A stretch of 64,000 nucleotides of DNA, from NCBI GenBank assembly GCA_947630785.1, contig CANRIW010000004.1, forward strand, positions 22,541 to 86,540, written 5' to 3'. Of this stretch, positions 28,116 to 37,108 are shown piece after piece. Source of the DNA: an uncultured Oscillospiraceae bacterium. GTDB taxonomy: Bacteria > Bacillota > Clostridia > Oscillospirales > Oscillospiraceae. A model generated the notes under the pieces. It ran no database searches. It saw nothing but the letters and a program-made list of their open reading frames with translations, and was not told the origin of the DNA. The position numbers and the translations under genes were made by a program. Position 1 is the stretch's first letter; each line of letters starts with the position of its first letter.

Positions 28116-29419
28116 GCGGCCAGGTCACCGTCATCGGGGCGGGGCTGGCCGGGTGCGAGGCCGCCTGGCAGCTGGCGGAGCGGGGGATCGGCGTCACGCT
28201 CCGGGAGATGAAGCCGGAGAAGATGTCCCCCGCCCACCACAGCGGCGGATTCGCGGAGCTGGTGTGCTCCAACTCCCTGCGCTCCGACCAGTTGGAGAAC
28301 GCGGTGGGCCTGCTGAAAGAGGAGCTCCGCCGGTGCGGCTCCCTCATCCTCAAATGCGCCGACGCCACCCGGGTGGAGGCCGGCGGGGCTCTGGCCGTGG
28401 ACCGGGAGGGCTTCTCCCGGGCCGTCACCGAGGCGGTTCGATCCCACCCCAGCATCACTGTCGTGGAGGGAGAGGTCACCGCCATCCCCGACGGGGAGGT
28501 CATCATCGCCACCGGCCCGCTGACCTCGGACGCCCTGTCCCAGACCATCGCCGGGCTGTTCCCGGAAAATAAATACCTCAACTTTTTCGATGCGGCGGCC
28601 CCCATCGTCACCTTCGACAGCGTGGACATGGACCGGGCCTGGTTCGCCTCCCGGTACGACCGGGGCACGGCGGACTATATCAACTGCGCCATGACCGAGG
28701 AGGAGTATCTGGCCTTTTGGCGGGAGCTGTGCGCTGCGGAGGAGGCGGAGGTCCACGGCTTTGAGGACAAGAACGTGTTCGAGGGCTGTATGCCCGTGGA
28801 GGTCATGGCCCGGCGGGGGGTGCAGACCCTGTGCTTCGGGCCGCTGAAGCCCAGGGGCCTGCCCGACCCCAGGACGGGAAAGGAGCCCTACGCGGTGGTC
28901 CAGCTCCGGCGGGACAACGCCGAGGGCACCCTCTACAACATCGTGGGCTTCCAGACCCATCTCAAGTGGGGCGAGCAGAAGCGGGTGTTCTCCATGATCC
29001 CGGCGCTGAAAAACGCCGAGTACGTGCGCTACGGGGTCATGCACCGGAACACCTATCTGGACTCCCCCCGGCTGCTGGACCGGTACTACCGGGTGCGGGG
29101 GAAGGAGCGGATCGCCTTCGCCGGGCAGATCACCGGGGTGGAGGGGTACGTGGAGTCCACCGCTTCCGGCTTCCTGGCCGGGGTGGAGCTGGCAAGGCGG
29201 CTGGCGGGGAAGAAGCCTGTCGATTTTCCCCGGGAGACGGCCATAGGGGCGCTGGCGCTGTACGTCAGCAACGGGAGCGTCGCCGACTTCCAGCCCATGA
29301 ACGTGAATTTCGGTATCATGCCGCCCCTGGACCACAGGGTCAAGGGCAAGCGGAACAAAAACGCGGAACTGTCCCGGCGGGCGCTGGCCATCGTGGACGG
29401 GCTGCGCGAAGATCTGTGA
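28112..29419 (+). CDS. trmFO: Methylenetetrahydrofolate-tRNA-(uracil-5-)-methyltransferase TrmFO
   Basis: VTVIGAGLAGCEAAWQLAERGI, CSNSLRSDQLENAVGLLKEELR, GQITGVEGYVES; ATGA overlap with topA. Confidence 0.95.
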   Translation: MSGQVTVIGAGLAGCEAAWQLAERGIGVTLREMKPEKMSPAHHSGGFAELVCSNSLRSDQLENAVGLLKEELRRCGSLILKCADATRVEAGGALAVDREGFSRAVTEAVRSHPSITVVEGEVTAIPDGEVIIATGPLTSDALSQTIAGLFPENKYLNFFDAAAPIVTFDSVDMDRAWFASRYDRGTADYINCAMTEEEYLAFWRELCAAEEAEVHGFEDKNVFEGCMPVEVMARRGVQTLCFGPLKPRGLPDPRTGKEPYAVVQLRRDNAEGTLYNIVGFQTHLKWGEQKRVFSMIPALKNAEYVRYGVMHRNTYLDSPRLLDRYYRVRGKERIAFAGQITGVEGYVESTASGFLAGVELARRLAGKKPVDFPRETAIGALALYVSNGSVADFQPMNVNFGIMPPLDHRVKGKRNKNAELSRRALAIVDGLREDL

Positions 29420-29442
29420 CAAGAGAGAAAAGGAGCGAGTTT

Positions 29443-30513
29443 ATGCGGATCATCGTAGACGCCATGGGCGGCGACAACGCCCCCCAGGCCCCTGTGGAGG
29501 GCGCGCTGGCGGCCGTCCAGGAGTATGGGGTGGACGTGGCCCTGGTGGGCCGGGGAGAGGACATCTTGAAGGCCCTGAAGGCCGCCGGCAGGGACGACCT
29601 GCCCAAAGGGCTGGAGATCATCCACGCCTCGGAGGTGGTGGAGATGTGCGACAATCCGGCCACCGCCTTCCGGGAGAAGAAGGACTCCTCCCTGACCGTG
29701 GGCCTGGAGCTGGTTAAAAACGGGGAAGGGGACGCCTTCGTGTCCGCCGGCTCCACCGGCGCGCTGCTGACGGCTGCCACTCTGCTCACCAAGCGCATCA
29801 AGGGCATCCGGCGGGCGGCCATGGCCCCGGTGGTACCCACCGGCAACGGGGGCACCGTCCTCATCGACTGCGGCGCCACCGCCGAGGGCACGCCGGAATT
29901 CCTGCTCCAGTTCGCCTTCATGGGCAGCTACTACGCGGAGCGGGTACTTGGCCGCCCGGAGCCCAAGGTGGGCCTGCTGAACATCGGCGCGGAGCCATCC
30001 AAAGGCACCGACCTCCAACGGGAGGCATACGCCCTGCTGCAGAAGGCCAAGGAGGAGGGCCGCATCAACTTCGTAGGCAATGTGGAGGCCCGGGAGGCCG
30101 TGGAAGGCGTGGTGGACGTGATCGTGGCCGACGGCTACTCCGGTAACATATTCCTCAAGGCCCTGGAGGGCACCGCCATTTTTCTTTCCCATGAGATCAA
30201 GAAGATGTTCAAGAAAAACCTGAAGAGCAAGCTGGGCTATCTGCTGGTGAAGGACGGCGTGGCCGACTTCAAAAAGATCCTGGACTCCAACGAGGTGGGC
30301 GGCACCGCCCTGCTGGGCATCGCCAGGCCGGTGATCAAGGCCCACGGTTCCTCCAACGGCTATGCCATGAAGAACGCCATCCGGCAGGCCATTGCGTTTA
30401 CCCGCTCCGGCCTCATCGACGACATCACCGAGAACGTGTCCTATATGCGTCTGGCCCCTCAGCCCGGCAGGGGGGAAAAGCGAGACCAAACTTTTCCAAA
30501 TCCTGGGGAATAA
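29443..30513 (+). CDS. plsX: Phosphate acyltransferase PlsX
   Basis: RIIVDAMGGDNAPQAPVEGA, SAGSTGALLTAAT, VADGYSGNIFLK. Confidence 0.96.
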   Translation: MRIIVDAMGGDNAPQAPVEGALAAVQEYGVDVALVGRGEDILKALKAAGRDDLPKGLEIIHASEVVEMCDNPATAFREKKDSSLTVGLELVKNGEGDAFVSAGSTGALLTAATLLTKRIKGIRRAAMAPVVPTGNGGTVLIDCGATAEGTPEFLLQFAFMGSYYAERVLGRPEPKVGLLNIGAEPSKGTDLQREAYALLQKAKEEGRINFVGNVEAREAVEGVVDVIVADGYSGNIFLKALEGTAIFLSHEIKKMFKKNLKSKLGYLLVKDGVADFKKILDSNEVGGTALLGIARPVIKAHGSSNGYAMKNAIRQAIAFTRSGLIDDITENVSYMRLAPQPGRGEKRDQTFPNPGE

Positions 30514-30540
30514 AAAATTCGAAAACCGTCAAAAAGACTA

Positions 30541-30569
30541 TTGACAGGCGGCCGTAAACCTCCTATGAT
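30541..30569 (+). promoter_or_regulatory. Predicted promoter for acpP
   Basis: TTGACA-17 nt-TATGAT. Confidence 0.75.
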
Positions 30570-30628
30570 GTTGCCAAGCCGATGAAGTTATGAAAGTTCG
30601 GCATCGCTGTCACGGAGGAGTTACTGTC

Positions 30629-30865
30629 ATGTTTGAAGATTTGAAAGAGATCATTGCCCAGCAGTTTGATTACGACTCGGAGTCCATCACCATGGAGACC
30701 ACGTTCGTGGAAGACCTGAACGCCGACTCTCTGGACCTGGTGGACCTGGCCATGGCGCTGGAGGACCAGTTCGGTATCGGCGAGATGGAGTCTGAGGAAA
30801 TCAACCGGATCAAGACGGTGGGCGATTTGTTTCAGTACATCCAGGAGCATCAGCCCAAGGGCTGA
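30629..30865 (+). CDS. acpP: Acyl carrier protein
   Basis: FVEDLNADSLDLVDLAMALEDQFGI (DSL phosphopantetheine motif); start ATG 30629. Confidence 0.96.
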   Translation: MFEDLKEIIAQQFDYDSESITMETTFVEDLNADSLDLVDLAMALEDQFGIGEMESEEINRIKTVGDLFQYIQEHQPKG

Positions 30866-30884
30866 CATTTAACGGCTGACTTTG

Positions 30885-30912
30885 AAAAAGTCCCGCTTTG
30901 GCGGGACTTTTT
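30885..30912 (+). terminator. acpP terminator
   Basis: AAAAAGTCCCGC TTTG GCGGGACTTTTT perfect 12-bp stem. Confidence 0.9.
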
Positions 30913-30928
30913 CCGTGGGAGGGATACG

Positions 30929-31600
30929 ATGGACGCGCTGGAAAAAAGACTGGGCTATCAGTTCATGGACCGGAGGCTGCTTGAGCACGCCCTGACCCAC
31001 AGCTCCTACGCCAATGAGCATCGGGGCCTGGGGCTCACCAGCAATGAGAGACTGGAGTTTTTGGGGGACTCGGTCCTGGGCATGGTGGCGGCGGAGCGGC
31101 TTTTCCGGGAGCATCCCAATATGCCCGAGGGAGAACTGACCCGTACCAGGGCCGCTTTGGTATGCGAGACTGCTCTCCATCAGGTAGCTCTGTCTCTGGA
31201 CCTGGGCAGATATCTCAGGCTTGGCCGGGGAGAGGACGCAGGCGGGGGACGGGAGCGGCCCTCCATCCTGGCGGACGCAACAGAGGCTGTGCTGGCGGCC
31301 GTCTATCTTGACGGCGGCATGGAGGCGGTGCGTCCCATCATCGAGGCTCTGATCCTGGACCGGGAGGGAGAACAGTCCTCTGGCCGGGACTACAAGACCG
31401 CCCTCCAGGAGTTGGTCCAGCGCACGCCGGGCAGCGCCATCATGTACAGGCTGGTCGGAGAGAGCGGCCCGGATCACTGCCGCGTGTTTGTCACCGAGGT
31501 GTCAGTGGACGGCATCCCTGCCGGACAGGGAAGGGGACGCACGAAAAAAGAGGCGGAGCAGCAGGCCGCGAAGGCAGCGCTGGAAAAGCTGTCCGGCTGA
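30929..31600 (+). CDS. rnc: Ribonuclease III
   Basis: NERLEFLGDSVLGMVAAERLF, DATEAVLAAVYLDGG, C-terminal dsRBD. Confidence 0.96.
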   Translation: MDALEKRLGYQFMDRRLLEHALTHSSYANEHRGLGLTSNERLEFLGDSVLGMVAAERLFREHPNMPEGELTRTRAALVCETALHQVALSLDLGRYLRLGRGEDAGGGRERPSILADATEAVLAAVYLDGGMEAVRPIIEALILDREGEQSSGRDYKTALQELVQRTPGSAIMYRLVGESGPDHCRVFVTEVSVDGIPAGQGRGRTKKEAEQQAAKAALEKLSG

Positions 31601-31620
31601 ATATGATGGATAGATACTGA

Positions 31621-31652
31621 GAGCGGCCGGTGAATTTTGCCGGACCGCTCTT
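31621..31652 (+). terminator. rnc terminator
   Basis: GAGCGGCCGG...CCGGACCGCTCTTG hairpin, imperfect. Confidence 0.6.
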
Positions 31653-31710
31653 GTATTTTGTAAAAAGATTTGATATACTATTCTAAATTTGTGGATTCGT
31701 GGAGGGAGGG

Positions 31711-32517
31711 ATGCCCGTGGATGCCCCCGTCTATCACCTGGACAAGGTGGTAAAGGCCAGGCAGGAGGACATGGAGGACTTCGACGGGCCTCTGGACCTG
31801 ATCCTCCATCTGCTGAGCAAAAACAAGATCGAGATTCGTGACATCCAGATCTCCGTACTGCTGGACCAGTACATGGAATGGATGGACCGGCGTGAGGAAC
31901 TGAATCTGGAGGTGGCCAGCGAGTTCGTCACCATGGCCGCCCACCTGGTGTATATCAAGACCCGGATGCTGCTGTCCATCGAGGACGAGGTGGCCCTCAG
32001 CGAGATGGAGGAGCTGATGGCCGCCCTGGAGGAGCACAAGAGCCAGGAGACCTACCTGAAGATCAAGGCGGCGGCTGAGCCTTTGGGCCGGCGGTATGAG
32101 TTTGGCCGGGACTATCTGACCAAGCAGCCGGAGCCCGTTCAGGCGGACCGCATTTACCGCTACCTCCACGACAGGGAGGACATCCGGGGGGCGCTGCTGT
32201 CGGTGCTGTCCCGGGTGGGGAACCAGATGCCGCCCCCCGTGCGGGCCTTCGAGGGGATCGTGGGCCGGGAGCCCTATCCGGTGGCGGACAAGGCCCGGTC
32301 CATCCTGGACAGGCTCATCCAGTTCGGGGTGACCAGGTTCCGTGCCCTGTTTCGCACCAGCCGCAGCCGGTCCGAGGTGGTGGCCACCTTTTTGGCCATT
32401 CTGGAGCTGTGCCGGGCCAAGCGAATCCACCTGGCAGGCACGGCGGAGGACTGTACCGTCGCCAGCACCGGGGAGGACGCCGGCGAGGAGCTGAACGTGA
32501 CGGTGGAGAGCTATTAA
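31711..32517 (+). CDS. scpA: Segregation and condensation protein A
   Basis: EDFDGPLDLILHLLSKNKIEIRDIQISVLLDQYMEWM; scpB follows. Confidence 0.94.
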   Translation: MPVDAPVYHLDKVVKARQEDMEDFDGPLDLILHLLSKNKIEIRDIQISVLLDQYMEWMDRREELNLEVASEFVTMAAHLVYIKTRMLLSIEDEVALSEMEELMAALEEHKSQETYLKIKAAAEPLGRRYEFGRDYLTKQPEPVQADRIYRYLHDREDIRGALLSVLSRVGNQMPPPVRAFEGIVGREPYPVADKARSILDRLIQFGVTRFRALFRTSRSRSEVVATFLAILELCRAKRIHLAGTAEDCTVASTGEDAGEELNVTVESY

Positions 32518-32538
32518 CTGACGAAGGGAGGTCCCCGC

Positions 32539-33150
32539 GTGGAGCTGAAAGAGTTGGAATCCGCCATCGAGGGCATCCTGTTTGCCGCAGGGGACCCGGT
32601 GCCCACCGAACGGCTCTGCCTCACGCTGGACCAGGACAGAGAGACGGTGGACAGCGTGTGCCAGAGCCTGGCCGACAAGTACAGCTATGAGCGGCGGGGG
32701 GTCCGCATCGTCAAGCTGGATACCAGCTGGCAGATGTGCTCCGCGCCGGAGCAGGCCCCCTATATCCGTAAGGCGCTGGAGGGCCGCAAGCCCGCCAAGC
32801 TGTCCCAGCCCGCCCTGGAGGTGCTGTCCATCATCGCCTACTTCCAGCCGGTGACGAGGGCCTACATCGAACAGGTGCGGGGGGTGGACAGCTCCTACAC
32901 CGTGGGGCTGCTGCTGGAGCGGGAGCTGATCTGCGAGGCGGGGCGGCTCAACGTCCCAGGCCGGCCCATGCAGTTCCGCACCACAAAGACCTTCCTGCGC
33001 TCCTTCGGTCTCACCTCCCTGGAGGATCTGCCAGAACTGCCGGGGGCCGGACAGGAAGGGGACCAGCTCACTATGGAGCTGGAGTCCGCCATCCAGCGGC
33101 TGAAGACCGCCGAGGAGCAGGAACAGGAGGGCGGAGGTGAGCAGGATTGA
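32539..33150 (+). CDS. scpB: Segregation and condensation protein B (GTG start)
   Basis: AIEGILFAAGDPVPTERL, PALEVLSIIAYFQPVTRAYIEQVRGVDS. Confidence 0.94.
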   Translation: MELKELESAIEGILFAAGDPVPTERLCLTLDQDRETVDSVCQSLADKYSYERRGVRIVKLDTSWQMCSAPEQAPYIRKALEGRKPAKLSQPALEVLSIIAYFQPVTRAYIEQVRGVDSSYTVGLLLERELICEAGRLNVPGRPMQFRTTKTFLRSFGLTSLEDLPELPGAGQEGDQLTMELESAIQRLKTAEEQEQEGGGEQD

Positions 33151-33788
33151 CCGCGCTCATCGTCATCCTCATCATCCTGGCCGTCTTTTGGCTCATCGGC
33201 ATGATCCGCCTGGGCGGGCGGCTGAAGTACGGTGAGGCGGGCTTTTTCGTCTACATCCTGGCGGGGCCGGCAAAGATACAGGTGCTGCCCGCGCCGCCCA
33301 AAAAGCCTGAGAAACAAAAGCCCAAAAAGGAGAAAAAATCGAAACCTGAGAAGCCCAAAAAGCCCAAGCCCGAGGGCCAGCCCGGGACGCTCCAACGGGT
33401 GATGTCGGTACTGCCCCGCATTCTGGATGCTGTGGGCGCCCTCAGGCGCAGGATACGCATCGACGACATCGATCTGACCCTTATCTGGGGCGGGTCCGAC
33501 CCCGCCTCCATCGCCATCGGCTACGGCCGGGCCAACGCCGCCCTGGGCGCCCTCTGGCCGCTGGTGGAGAACAATTTCATGGTGAAGCGCCGCAGCTTCG
33601 ACATCCAGATGGACTATGGCCGGACCGAGCCGGCGGTGGAGGTCACGGCGGCGTTCACCATCACGTTGGGACAGATACTAACCCTGGCCCTGTGGCACGG
33701 CGGCCGGGTGCTGATCCAGTGGGTGCGCAGCGGCAGGCCCGCTGCCAGGCCCAGCGCGAAAGATAGAAGACAGGAGGCTAAAGCATGA
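33147..33788 (+). CDS. DUF2953 domain-containing protein
   Basis: N-terminal TM, Lys/Pro-rich linker, scpB-ytfJ context. Confidence 0.75.
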   Translation: MTALIVILIILAVFWLIGMIRLGGRLKYGEAGFFVYILAGPAKIQVLPAPPKKPEKQKPKKEKKSKPEKPKKPKPEGQPGTLQRVMSVLPRILDAVGALRRRIRIDDIDLTLIWGGSDPASIAIGYGRANAALGALWPLVENNFMVKRRSFDIQMDYGRTEPAVEVTAAFTITLGQILTLALWHGGRVLIQWVRSGRPAARPSAKDRRQEAKA

Positions 33789-34210
33789 GCGAGAACAACC
33801 ATCCCATCAACGAGGTGCTCCAGACCACCATGGACAAGATCCACGAGATGGTGGACGCCAACACCGTCATCGGCAAACCCATCGTCACCCAGGACGGTGT
33901 CACCCTGATCCCTGTGTCCCGGCTGTCCTTCGGCTTTGCCAGCGGCGGGTCCGACTTCGGCAAGACCCAGGGCGTGGCCAAGAACTTCGGCGGCGGCGCT
34001 GGGGCCGGCGTGAACATCACCCCGGTGTCCTTTCTGGTGGTGAAGGACGGAGCGGTGCGGGTGCTGCCCGTCATGCCCCCGCCGGCGGACACCCTGGGCC
34101 GGGTGGTGGACATGGTGCCCGACATGTTCGACAAGGTCACCGGTTACATCGACCGGAAGACCGGCGATCCCGTCGTTTCCCCCGTGGAGGCGGCAGAGGA
34201 GGCCGAGTAA
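33785..34210 (+). CDS. ytfJ: GerW family sporulation protein YtfJ
   Basis: VIGKPIVTQDGVTLIPVSRLSFGFASGGSDFG, GGGAGAGVNITPVSFLVV. Confidence 0.94.
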   Translation: MSENNHPINEVLQTTMDKIHEMVDANTVIGKPIVTQDGVTLIPVSRLSFGFASGGSDFGKTQGVAKNFGGGAGAGVNITPVSFLVVKDGAVRVLPVMPPPADTLGRVVDMVPDMFDKVTGYIDRKTGDPVVSPVEAAEEAE

Positions 34211-34245
34211 GTCCTGCGCATACCAAACCGCAGAGAGGTCATACT

Positions 34246-34273
34246 ACTCCCATCTGACTGTTCGGATGGGAGT
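34246..34273 (+). terminator. Terminator-like hairpin overlapping the downstream SD
   Basis: ACTCCCATC - loop - GATGGGAGT, then GACC and T-run up to TTG start 34282. Confidence 0.75.
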
Positions 34274-34281
34274 GACCTTTT

Positions 34282-35382
34282 TTGAGACGTTTTGCCGCTT
34301 ATCTGGCCGCGATCGCCGCCCTTTTTGCGCTGTTCGTGCCTGTTTACGCCGTTTCCACCCACGCATCCAGCGCCATTTTGATGGACGCCGAGAGCGGCCG
34401 GGTGCTGTATGAGCAGAATCCCCATGAAAAACGGCTCATCGCCAGCACCACCAAGCTGATGACCGCCCTGGTGGCGGTGGAGAACTGCGCCGACCTGGAC
34501 GGAGAGGTGGAGATCAGGCCGGAGTGGCTGGGGGCGGAGGGCTCCTCCATCTACCTGAAGGCGGGGGAGAAGATCACCGTCCGGGGGCTGCTGTACGGCC
34601 TGCTGCTCCAGTCAGGGAATGACTCGGCCACCGCCATCGCCTGCCACATCGCCGGCAGCGAGGGAGACTTCGTGGCGCTGATGAACCAAAGGGCGGCGGA
34701 GCTTGGCATGGCCGACACCTCCTTTGCCAACGCCTGCGGCCTTGACCACGAAAACCACTATTCCACCGCTTACGATATGGCCCTGCTGGCCCGGGTCTGC
34801 CTAAAAAACGAGACGGTGGCCGCCATCTGCGCCACTAAGACGGTCACCATTGGGACACGGACCTTCGTGAACCACAACAAGCTGCTCACCCGGTACGAGG
34901 GCTGCGTGGGGATGAAGACCGGCTTCACCGAAAAGGCGGGGCGGACCCTGGTGTCCGCCGCCACACGGGACGGCCAGACGCTGATCTGCGTCACCCTCAA
35001 CGACGGGGACGACTGGAACGACCACGCGAAGCTGCTGGACTACGGCTTTGAGATGTTCCCCAGAGAGAAGCTGTACGCCGCCGGGGACGGGTTCGGTGCG
35101 GTACCGGTGAGCGGCAGTCTGCTGCCCGTGGTCAACGCGGTGGCGGCCTCCGACGTGGGCTATCCCATCCGGGACGGGGAGAAGTTGACCCTCCATGTGG
35201 ATCTGGCCGACCGCGCGGAGGCACCTGTTCACGCCGGGGATAAGCTGGGTGAGGCGGTCTGGTGGCTGGACGGCCAGCCGGTGGCCCGGGTGGACCTGGT
35301 CTGCGGCCAGACGGCGGGATTGGACATTTTTGAGCCGGTGTCCTTTTGGGACAGGCTTCGCGCCCTGTTCGGCGCATATTGA
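34282..35382 (+). CDS. D-alanyl-D-alanine carboxypeptidase (serine-type, PBP5/DacF-like)
   Basis: Signal peptide MRRFAAYLAAIAALFALFVPVYA; STTKLMTALVA (SxxK), SGNDSATAIA (SxN), KTGFTEKAGRTLV (KTG). Confidence 0.94.
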   Translation: MRRFAAYLAAIAALFALFVPVYAVSTHASSAILMDAESGRVLYEQNPHEKRLIASTTKLMTALVAVENCADLDGEVEIRPEWLGAEGSSIYLKAGEKITVRGLLYGLLLQSGNDSATAIACHIAGSEGDFVALMNQRAAELGMADTSFANACGLDHENHYSTAYDMALLARVCLKNETVAAICATKTVTIGTRTFVNHNKLLTRYEGCVGMKTGFTEKAGRTLVSAATRDGQTLICVTLNDGDDWNDHAKLLDYGFEMFPREKLYAAGDGFGAVPVSGSLLPVVNAVAASDVGYPIRDGEKLTLHVDLADRAEAPVHAGDKLGEAVWWLDGQPVARVDLVCGQTAGLDIFEPVSFWDRLRALFGAY

Positions 35383-35394
35383 AATGAAAGGGCG

Positions 35395-36108
35395 GTGAAC
35401 GCCTTGGAGGAACGCCTGCAAAAGCTGCTGTCCGCCGCGGGGGTGTGCTCCCGGCGGAAGGCGGAGGAATACCTGGCCGCCGGGCGGGTGACGGTGAACA
35501 GCCTTGTCGCCTCTGTGGGGGACAAGGCGGACCCGGCCCGGGACCGGGTGGAGGTAGACGGCGTACCGCTGTCCGCCCCCGCCGCCCATACATATCTCCT
35601 GCTGAACAAGCCCAGAGGGTATGTCACTACCCTGTCCGACGAGAAGGGCCGCAAAACAGTTGCCGATCTGCTGGAGGGCTGTCCGGTGCGGGTGTGGCCG
35701 GTGGGGCGGCTGGACCTGGACTCGGAGGGGCTGCTGCTCCTCACAGACGACGGAGAGCTGACGAACCGCCTGACCCATCCCTCCCATGAGGTGGAGAAGG
35801 AGTATCTGGTGTGGGTGAGGGGAGAGGTGCCCGCCGGGGCGGAGGCCCTGCGGACTATGGACTTCCTGGAGGGGGAGCCCATCCGCCGGCCCGCCGTGAA
35901 GGTCATAAAAGCGGAGGCAGACGGCGGCCTCCTCTCCGTAGTCATCCACGAGGGGAAGAACCGGCAGGTGCGGCGGATGTGCGCCGCCGCCGGCCTCACC
36001 GTCACCCGGCTGAAACGGGTGCGGGAGGGCCGCCTGGAACTGGGAGACCTCAGGTCTGGCCGGTGGAGGACCCTCACAGAGGCGGAAGTCCGGGACCTGC
36101 TGGGTTGA
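35395..36108 (+). CDS. Ribosomal large-subunit pseudouridine synthase (RluB/RsuA family)
   Basis: RLQKLLSAAGVCSRRKAEEYLAAGRVTVN (S4), PVGRLDLDSEGLLLLTDDGEL, EGKNRQVRRM. Confidence 0.94.
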   Translation: MNALEERLQKLLSAAGVCSRRKAEEYLAAGRVTVNSLVASVGDKADPARDRVEVDGVPLSAPAAHTYLLLNKPRGYVTTLSDEKGRKTVADLLEGCPVRVWPVGRLDLDSEGLLLLTDDGELTNRLTHPSHEVEKEYLVWVRGEVPAGAEALRTMDFLEGEPIRRPAVKVIKAEADGGLLSVVIHEGKNRQVRRMCAAAGLTVTRLKRVREGRLELGDLRSGRWRTLTEAEVRDLLG

Positions 36109-36143
36109 TCTGCAAGTGAGAGGAAATTTTCCTGCAAAACCGC

Positions 36144-36172
36144 TTGCAATTTATCCTGCAAAATAGTATGAT
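36144..36172 (+). promoter_or_regulatory. Predicted promoter for RpiR-family regulator
   Basis: TTGCAA-17 nt-TATGAT. Confidence 0.6.
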
Positions 36173-36235
36173 AGATGTGGGCGGAAGCTGGAGTGCTTCC
36201 GCTTCACTATGAAAGAAAGAACGGAGTGGTCCGAC

Positions 36236-37108
36236 ATGAGCCGTGACATCCTCGCCGCCATCCAAAACAGGATGGACACCTTTTCCAAGAGTCAAAAGCG
36301 CATCGGGCGCTATATTCTGGACAGTTATGACAAGGCAGCTTTTATGACTGCCGCCAGGCTTGGCCAGACGGTCAAGACCAGTGAGTCCACGGTGGTGCGT
36401 TTCGCCGCCGAATTGGGGTATGACGGCTATCCCGCCATGCAGAAGGCCCTTCAGGAGTTGATTCGGGGAAAACTGACCACCGTTCAGCGAATTGAGGTGT
36501 CCTATGACCGGCTGGGCACCCAGGACGTGCTGGAGAAGGTGATCCAGTCCGACATGGAAAAACTCCGCCTGTCCCTGGCCGAGGTGGACCGCGCGGACTT
36601 TTCCGCCATTGTGGACGCCATCGTCAAGGCACGCCGCATCTATATCCTGGGGGTGCGCTCTTCGGCGGCCCTGTCCGATTTCCTGTCCTTCTACTTCAAG
36701 CTGATCTTCGATAACGTGTGGCAGGTACAGACCTCCCTAGCCAGCGAGATGTTCGAGCAGATGCTCCGGGTGGGGCCGGAGGACGTGGTCATCGGCATCA
36801 GCTTCCCGCGGTACTCCACCCGGTGCGTCCGTGCCATGGAGTTCGCCCGGGACCAGGGGGCCACGGTGGTGGCCATCACCGACAGCAATATGTCCCCTTT
36901 GTATGACACCTCCGACTATCGGCTGCTGGCCAAGAGCGACATGGCCTCCTTCGTGGACTCCCTGGTGGCGCCTCTGTCGGTCATCAACGCGCTGATCGTG
37001 GCGGTGGGCCGCAAGATGCCGGGCGACGTTACCGCCACCTTTGAGAAGCTGGAGCGCATCTGGGACGAATACCAGGTGTATGAGAAGGTGGAGTACACCG
37101 ACAAGTGA
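36236..37108 (+). CDS. MurR/RpiR family transcriptional regulator
   Basis: N-terminal RpiR HTH (SQKRIGRYILDSYDKAAFMTAARLGQTVKTSESTVVRFAAELGYDGYP) and SIS domain. Confidence 0.93.
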   Translation: MSRDILAAIQNRMDTFSKSQKRIGRYILDSYDKAAFMTAARLGQTVKTSESTVVRFAAELGYDGYPAMQKALQELIRGKLTTVQRIEVSYDRLGTQDVLEKVIQSDMEKLRLSLAEVDRADFSAIVDAIVKARRIYILGVRSSAALSDFLSFYFKLIFDNVWQVQTSLASEMFEQMLRVGPEDVVIGISFPRYSTRCVRAMEFARDQGATVVAITDSNMSPLYDTSDYRLLAKSDMASFVDSLVAPLSVINALIVAVGRKMPGDVTATFEKLERIWDEYQVYEKVEYTDK

